64,000 nucleotides of DNA, taken from NCBI RefSeq assembly GCF_004006395.2, contig NZ_CP029758.2, positions 2,232,001 through 2,296,000 on the forward strand, given 5' to 3'. Below, one piece after another: positions 59,383 through 64,000 of this stretch (position 1 is the first letter of the stretch; every line of letters starts with the position of its first letter). Source of the stretch: Clostridium sp. AWRP. GTDB taxonomy: Bacteria; Bacillota; Clostridia; Clostridiales; Clostridiaceae. The notes below the pieces were generated by a model. The model made no database searches. It worked only from the letters and a program-made list of their open reading frames with translations, and was not told the origin of the DNA. The position numbers were made by a program, and so were the translations under genes.

Positions 59383-59886
59383 ATTAATAAAAAAAATAAC
59401 TTAAATGAAGAAATTAGGGCAGACAAGATTAGATTGGTAGGAGAAAAAGAAAGTGAGATTGTAAATACTAAAGATGCTTTAAATATGGCAAGAGAGCAGG
59501 GTATGGATTTAGTAGCAGTTTCACCGCAAGCTAAACCACCTGTTTGCAAGATAATGAATTATAGTAAATTTCTTTATGAGCAATCTAAAAAAGCAAAACA
59601 AGCTAAAAAGAATCAAAAAATTGTAGAATTAAAGGAAGTTAGATTAAGTGCTACTATTGAGGAAAATGATATAGAAATCAAAGCAAATAATGCGAGAAAA
59701 TTTTTGACCAAGGGAAATAAAGTGAAGGTTTCTATAAGGTTTAGGGGGAGACAAAATAATTATACAAGTTTAGGTAGGAAAGTTTTCGACACATTTTTAA
59801 GTAAATTAGATGAAAGCTCAGTAGTAGAAAGAGCGCCTAAATTAGAAGGGAATAATATGTTTATGATTTTAGCCCCTAAGAAATAG
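59383..59886 (+). CDS. infC: Translation initiation factor IF-3 (stand-alone, ATT start)
   Basis: 167 aa from ATT 59383, six bases after GGAGGTG; no ATG, GTG or TTG fits that site (the GTG codons at 59368 and 59374 overlap it). Seen: NLNEEIRADKIRLVGEK, DLVAVSPQAKPPVCKIMNYSKFLYEQ, KELRL-type strand and VSIRFRGRQNNYTSLGRKVF. In most IF-3 the last block is RFRGREM-H; here QNNYTS replaces EMxH. The usual partners rpmI and rplT do not follow. Known: AUU starts in infC allow IF-3 to limit its own synthesis. Perhaps a second IF-3 paralogue. Confidence 0.93.
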   Translation: MNKKNNLNEEIRADKIRLVGEKESEIVNTKDALNMAREQGMDLVAVSPQAKPPVCKIMNYSKFLYEQSKKAKQAKKNQKIVELKEVRLSATIEENDIEIKANNARKFLTKGNKVKVSIRFRGRQNNYTSLGRKVFDTFLSKLDESSVVERAPKLEGNNMFMILAPKK

Positions 59887-59904
59887 AGTACTTAGTAAAA
59901 ATAG

Positions 59905-59950
59905 AACAATAGTATCAGAATTTTAGTAAAAGTTCTGATACTATTTTTTA
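59905..59950. terminator. Bidirectional terminator
   Basis: AATAGTATCAGAA pairs with TTCTGATACTATT, T run on the right, A run on the left, between infC and the convergent response regulator. Confidence 0.9.
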
Positions 59951-60874
59951 TATATCATTGCTTTTGTAATTTTTTGATTTTATATATAAAACCTTGATAA
60001 ACTTTTTAACATTTATATGTATAGGTTGACTAAGAGGAGTATTATTTTTTAGTTCCAACATTTTTTTCCTTACTTCCGTAAAATCGAAAAATTCAGCAGC
60101 ATATTCTTCAAATTTGGGGTTAGAATAATCTGTAAGACCAAGGGAGGCTATATAATTTAGTGACTGAAGTACTGCCCTCCTAACTCTTTGTTCTGACGCC
60201 TTTATCTCTTTTTTTATATCAATTGAAGAAGAATTTTGTCCAAGTTTTTTTTCAGAGGTTTTAATAAATATTTCCTTTAAAGATGGGAAATCCTTTTCAA
60301 CAGTTTTTTCGTTTTCACGAGTATATAAGTATTCTACAATGGACAGTAGATCTTTACTACCGCTTTCAGCAATTATACCTAATTGGCTTAATATAAATTC
60401 ACTGTATTCTAAAATACCTTTATTTGATTTTGAACTATTTTTATTATCAAGTGTATCCGTCTTTAAAAAGTTTAAGGTGTCTCGAATATAATTTATGGAC
60501 TTTTCAATCTTTATTTGTTCAATTACCTTTTTTATAATGCCAATTACTTCAAGTCTGTTTATTGGTTTTGTAATATAGTACTGTACGCCTAAAGAATAAG
60601 CTTTTCCTATCATTTCTTTGTTCTCTACTTGGGATAACATTATTGATTTACCTTTAAAAGAAGGGTCAAGTTCGCTTATAGTTTGAAGACCATCTTTAAT
60701 TGGCATTAAAAGATCAATTATAAGTATATCTATTTTTTTATTACATAGAAATCTAGTTGATATGGGAACACCATTTGCTGCTTCACCAACAACTTCTCCT
60801 AAATTGTAGTCTTCAATTATTTCAGATAACATTGAACGAATAGCTTCGTCATCGTCTACAATAAAAAATCTCAT
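59948..60874 (-). CDS. Response regulator, GlnL/YcbB-like
   Basis: 308 aa. Seen: a receiver domain (FIVDDDEAIRSML, phospho-Asp in ILIIDLLMPIKDG near residue 54, conserved Lys in YYITKPINR) and a C-terminal YcbB-type DNA-binding domain (EQRVRRAVLQSLNYIASLGLTDYSNPKF, then AAEFFDF). Seven bases after the sensor kinase gene. Known: Bacillus GlnL works with GlnK to switch on glutamine use. Inferred: controls the symporter gene at 62493. Confidence 0.9.
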   Translation of the reverse strand: MRFFIVDDDEAIRSMLSEIIEDYNLGEVVGEAANGVPISTRFLCNKKIDILIIDLLMPIKDGLQTISELDPSFKGKSIMLSQVENKEMIGKAYSLGVQYYITKPINRLEVIGIIKKVIEQIKIEKSINYIRDTLNFLKTDTLDNKNSSKSNKGILEYSEFILSQLGIIAESGSKDLLSIVEYLYTRENEKTVEKDFPSLKEIFIKTSEKKLGQNSSSIDIKKEIKASEQRVRRAVLQSLNYIASLGLTDYSNPKFEEYAAEFFDFTEVRKKMLELKNNTPLSQPIHINVKKFIKVLYIKSKNYKSNDI

Positions 60875-60881
60875 GTTTGTA

Positions 60882-62186
60882 TCATCCTTCCTTTATCAAA
60901 CTTTTAATTGGAAGCTCAATAGTAAAAGTAGTTTCACCTGAACTATATGTGCTTTCAAGCAGGATTCGTCCTTTTAAATTTGTAACTGTTTGTTTTACAT
61001 AAGAAAGACCTATTCCTGTTGACGGTTTCCCTAGCTTATTATATTTTGTTGTATAGCCAGGTTTAAAAATAAGATCCTTTTTCTTTTCAGGTATTCCTAT
61101 GCCATTGTCAGAGACCTGAAATTTAATTAAGTTTTCTATTTTGCCTATATAGATTTTTATAGTACCGGCATTTTCTATGGATTCTACAGAATTTGATACT
61201 AAATTATTTATAAGTGACAGTACAGTATAAATATGAAGATCAGGAATGTCGCCAGATGCTATATTTATTGAAAAATCAATGCTTTTTCCAAGAGCTATAG
61301 AATATTTTTTATTTGTATCTAATATTATATTCCCAATTTCCTCAACATTCATATAGTCCTTAGAATTTTCAGATAAAATCATTTTAGAAAGTCCAGAATA
61401 TATTCTTTGGTTGTCCTTTTTGATTTCATGCACTTGACCTGCAATTTTTAATAATTTTTGTGACAATTCAGTTTTATTTAATTTTGAATAATTGTTTTTT
61501 AGAGATTCATATAAATTATAGCAGTCTCTCGTAATACTTTCAGCAAAGGTTAGTGATTTCTTTAATTGTACAGATTCTGCATACAGGTTTGAAATAAGCA
61601 GCAGCATATATCTATTTTGATCTTTTTGTTGGGTAGCGGCTGTTCTTATTTCATTTAATTGTATTATGTTGAAAAACCCGAGTACAAAAAAAGATCGTAT
61701 AATTGCAATTACGGAAACCAATCCAAAGGCATAAACTGAAATAGAATTTCTGAGTACTAAAAACCTTACTATAAGTTCACAAGTTGAGGAAAGTATGTCT
61801 ATACAGGCAGCTAAAATACCCATCAAAAGAGGATTATTGTGTAAGTTATTTATTTTTGTTAAATAAAATAAACATGAAAAAACTAAATAGTAAAAAAATG
61901 CAGGAGAATTTATTAAAAAAGCTTGATGAAATTCAAATCCATTTTGAAGTACGCAGTCGAGAACAATTCTAAATATAACGGTAGATATACCAGCTACGAT
62001 TCCGTATATGGGTATAGGAATCTTTTTAACCCAAAACGAGAAAAACAAAAATAGTACAGGACTAAAGCTAACACGAAAAGTACTATTTAGTGGGAAAAAT
62101 TTAAATTCTCCAACTATTGGTACTGAAATTATTATTAATATTAAAATAAATAAATCTTCTTTTAAGGCAGATGTAGTATTTTTCAA
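60882..62186 (-). CDS. Membrane sensor histidine kinase, GlnK-like, TTG start
   Basis: 434 aa from TTG 62186, seven bases after GAGGTG; an ATG 15 bases earlier is part of that site. Seen: about six membrane segments in the first 190 residues, a helical linker, and a C-terminal GHKL ATPase with NLVSNSVESIENAG (N box), VSDNGIGIPEKKKDLIF (G1), and GKPSTGIGLSYVKQTV (G2). The phospho-His region is not the common HExP type (EIKKDNQRIYSGLS here), as in GlnK/CitA-like kinases. Divergent from the symporter. Confidence 0.88.
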   Translation of the reverse strand: MKNTTSALKEDLFILILIIISVPIVGEFKFFPLNSTFRVSFSPVLFLFFSFWVKKIPIPIYGIVAGISTVIFRIVLDCVLQNGFEFHQAFLINSPAFFYYLVFSCLFYLTKINNLHNNPLLMGILAACIDILSSTCELIVRFLVLRNSISVYAFGLVSVIAIIRSFFVLGFFNIIQLNEIRTAATQQKDQNRYMLLLISNLYAESVQLKKSLTFAESITRDCYNLYESLKNNYSKLNKTELSQKLLKIAGQVHEIKKDNQRIYSGLSKMILSENSKDYMNVEEIGNIILDTNKKYSIALGKSIDFSINIASGDIPDLHIYTVLSLINNLVSNSVESIENAGTIKIYIGKIENLIKFQVSDNGIGIPEKKKDLIFKPGYTTKYNKLGKPSTGIGLSYVKQTVTNLKGRILLESTYSSGETTFTIELPIKSLIKEG

Positions 62187-62492
62187 GTAAACACACCTCA
62201 TTTTAATTATATAAAAATAAAACCCCATATATTATAAATTAAATAAATGAGATTGACAAACTTCTACAAAAATATTATTAATTATATATTTAAATTAGTT
62301 TGAAATTTAAATTAGTGTATTCAAATATATTCTTTATTTATAAAATTGATAAAAAATTTTTTATATATTTCAGTATAATAATATAGTTTTTTGTATGTTA
62401 AGTTGTAATATTTAGGTGTTGGTAATATGTGCATATATTAATCGTTTACAAAATAACAGTATAATTATTTGAAATATGGGAAGGGGATTAGA

Positions 62493-63809
62493 ATGGAAAA
62501 GAAGAAAAGAAAACTTAAAGGTGGACTAGCCACTCAAATTTTAATTGGTCTTATACTTGGAGTTATAGTTGGTGCTATTTTTTATGGTAATCCAAATCTA
62601 CCTAAATATCTTCAACCTTTTGGAACTATCTTTTTAAGGCTGATTAAAATGATAGTTATACCTATTGTAGTATCATGTCTTATAGTAGGTGTTGCAGGAG
62701 TAGGTGATATGAAGAAGGTAGGAGCTCTTGCATTAAAGACTATAATATATTTTGAAATAATGACTACTATTGCATTAATTGTTGGACTTTTATTTTCAAA
62801 CGTATTCCATCCAGGTACGGGTGTAAATATGAGCAGCTTGACTAAGACAAACATTGCTAGTTACGTTGACACTGCAAAAAAGGCTACTAATAAGGGATTT
62901 GTAGATACTATAATAAATATTTTCCCTACGAATATTATGGATTCTTTAAGTAAAGGAGATATGCTTCCAATTATATTCTTCTCTGTTATGTTTGGACTTG
63001 GAGTTGCATCTATTGGAGAAAAAGGAAAACCTATATTAAACTTTTTTCAGGGTGTAGCAGATACAATGTTCTGGGTAACTAACCAGATTATGAAAACTGC
63101 ACCTATAGGTGTATTTGCATTAATTGGCTGCACTGTATGCAATTTTGGGCTTAAATCCCTTATTCCGTTAGGAAAGTTAATGATATTAGTTTATGCGGGT
63201 ATGATTTTCTTTATACTTGTATTTATGGGAATAGCAGCAAAATTGGTTGGAAATAGTATATTCAAATTAATAAGAATATTAAAAGATGAGCTTTTGCTTG
63301 CTTTTAGTACAGCTAGTTCAGAAACAGTACTTCCTAGGTTGATGACAAAAATGGAGAAGTACGGGTGCCCAAGTGCTACAGTATCTTTTGTAGTTCCTAC
63401 AGGTTATACTTTTAATCTTGATGGTTCTACACTTTATGAATCTATGGCAGCTATATTTATAGCACAGTTATATGGTATGCATCTTTCCATTGGAGCTCAA
63501 ATAAGCTTAGTAATAGTACTTATGATAACTTCAAAGGGAATAGCAGGTGTCCCAGGAGCTTCTTTTGTAGTACTGCTAGCTACACTTGGAACTTGTGGTA
63601 TTCCAATAGAAGGTCTTGCTTTTATAGCTGGAATTGATCGTCTTTTAGATATGGGAAGAACGGTAGTAAATGTTGTTGGAAATTCTTTAGCTAGTATATT
63701 TGTTGCCAACTGGGAACATGTATATGACAAAGAAAAGGGTGAAAAGTATTACCAATCCATTATAGATCATAAAGATCATAAAGATAAATTAAAAAGTGTA
63801 GAGGCATAG
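62493..63809 (+). CDS. Dicarboxylate/glutamate:cation symporter (DAACS family)
   Basis: 438 aa from the ATG at 62493, after GGAAGGGG. Seen: eight or more membrane segments, LIKMIVIPIVVSCLIVGVAG in the first half, the serine-rich hairpin AFSTASSETVLPRLM, the helix-7 motif YTFNLDGSTLYES (NxDGT type), KGIAGVPGASFVVL and DRLLDMGRTVVNVVGN. The NLDGS form departs a little from NMDGT. Known: takes up glutamate, aspartate or C4-dicarboxylates with Na+ or H+. Regulation by the divergent two-component pair is likely. Confidence 0.92.
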   Translation: MEKKKRKLKGGLATQILIGLILGVIVGAIFYGNPNLPKYLQPFGTIFLRLIKMIVIPIVVSCLIVGVAGVGDMKKVGALALKTIIYFEIMTTIALIVGLLFSNVFHPGTGVNMSSLTKTNIASYVDTAKKATNKGFVDTIINIFPTNIMDSLSKGDMLPIIFFSVMFGLGVASIGEKGKPILNFFQGVADTMFWVTNQIMKTAPIGVFALIGCTVCNFGLKSLIPLGKLMILVYAGMIFFILVFMGIAAKLVGNSIFKLIRILKDELLLAFSTASSETVLPRLMTKMEKYGCPSATVSFVVPTGYTFNLDGSTLYESMAAIFIAQLYGMHLSIGAQISLVIVLMITSKGIAGVPGASFVVLLATLGTCGIPIEGLAFIAGIDRLLDMGRTVVNVVGNSLASIFVANWEHVYDKEKGEKYYQSIIDHKDHKDKLKSVEA

Positions 63810-63812
63810 TAA

Positions 63813-63877
63813 TGGTGCCTGTCACCGAGCGGGACAAAAATATTCCCATTAGGTGACAGGCACCTAATGTTTTTCTA
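63813..63877. terminator. Terminator / REP-like element with GGTGCCTGTCACC arms
   Basis: GGTGCCTGTCACC and its perfect complement GGTGACAGGCACC flank a 28-base loop, followed by TAATGTTTTT. It lies between the symporter and a minus-strand gene fragment. The arms are GC-rich against the local AT background, which suggests a mobile repeat rather than a native terminator. Confidence 0.7.
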
Positions 63878-63992
63878 TAGAAGTTTTATCAATGGATACA
63901 TTTGAAGCTATTACATCTGGTGTTATATTCCTAGCATATTGTAAAGTGTTTAATGTTGCTTTATTTAAACTTGCAATAGGAATTATACAAAT
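63864..63992 (-). pseudogene. C-terminal tail of an APC-type amino acid permease, frameshifted (partial)
   Basis: Minus-strand frame ending at TAG 63866-63864 encodes IPIASLNKATLNTLQYARNI and TPDVIASNVS, which resembles the cytosolic USP-like tail of some APC permeases. Just upstream the frame hits a TAA (63995-63993), while the neighbouring frame gives YKFV, as if two bases (TA) were inserted. Either a broken gene or a misread base; most of it lies beyond the window. Confidence 0.4.
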
Positions 63993-64000
63993 TTATAAAA

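Noticed and set aside
1..64000. CRISPR array, tRNA or rRNA genes, prophage or integrase
   Set aside because: I saw no regularly spaced repeats, no cloverleaf-like sequences ending in CCA, and no phage or integrase-like genes.

Overview
The window is AT-rich, low-GC Firmicute DNA that reads like an anaerobic, acetogenic Clostridium of the C. ljungdahlii/autoethanogenum type. This rests on gene content: several corrinoid protein/methyltransferase sets with a methyl-tetrahydrofolate transferase and a RACo-type activase, an Etf-linked FAD hydroxyacid dehydrogenase, Clostridium-like T-box leaders and strong GGAGG-type ribosome sites. The species is inferred, not proven.

Layout. 1-6.1 kb: a DUF2334 exported protein (minus strand, cut by the window edge), then sbcD-sbcC. 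6.1-14.1 kb: an isoleucine-type T-box ahead of etfB-etfA-FAD dehydrogenase, a ketopantoate-reductase-family gene, a hydrogenase-like/chemoreceptor-like fusion and an AEC transporter. 14.3-23.2 kb: branched-chain amino acid synthesis, with ilvC as a tandem duplicate, ilvD and ilvBN. In all there are six T-box leaders: three Ile-type (6.2 kb, 14.4 kb minus strand, 18.2 kb), one probable Val-type (ilvC) and two tandem Leu-type (ilvBN). The Ile T-box at 14.4 kb points backwards, has its own promoter and no gene behind it, and faces the 3' end of the AEC transporter gene.

23.4-32.7 kb: a small HypA-like protein, a biotin carboxylase fused to a cytidylate-kinase-like domain (minus), a divergent PucR-type regulator, then aminotransferase, two carboxyltransferase-type subunits, a biotin carrier protein, PxpA and a DUF1097 membrane protein. 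Together they look like a split biotin-dependent enzyme for a lactam- or urea-like nitrogen compound. 32.7-36.8 kb: a BlaR1/BlaI-type pair with two operator dyads, and a PutP-type symporter.

37-58.4 kb: a large corrinoid methyltransferase locus, probably for O-demethylation. It holds four intact corrinoid proteins and one dead one, three intact UroD-type methyltransferases and one remnant, two near-identical MtrH-type methyl-tetrahydrofolate transferases, two DUF2284 proteins, a DUF1638 protein, a small CobW-type GTPase with a His-rich partner, a GPH-family transporter, a reductive activase and a PucR-type regulator. A fructose PTS operon (fruR-fruK-fruA) interrupts it. Part of the locus has been duplicated and then eroded. 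58.4-64 kb: a purine nucleoside phosphorylase, a stand-alone IF-3 gene with an AUU start, a GlnK/GlnL-like two-component pair divergent from a dicarboxylate/glutamate symporter, and the frameshifted tail of a permease.

Features most worth a second look are the orphan T-box, the isoleucine T-box on an Etf/hydroxyacid dehydrogenase operon, the biotin carboxylase-kinase fusion with its split carboxylase operon, the DUF1638/CobW/His-rich/DUF2284 module, and probable AUA/AUU start codons.
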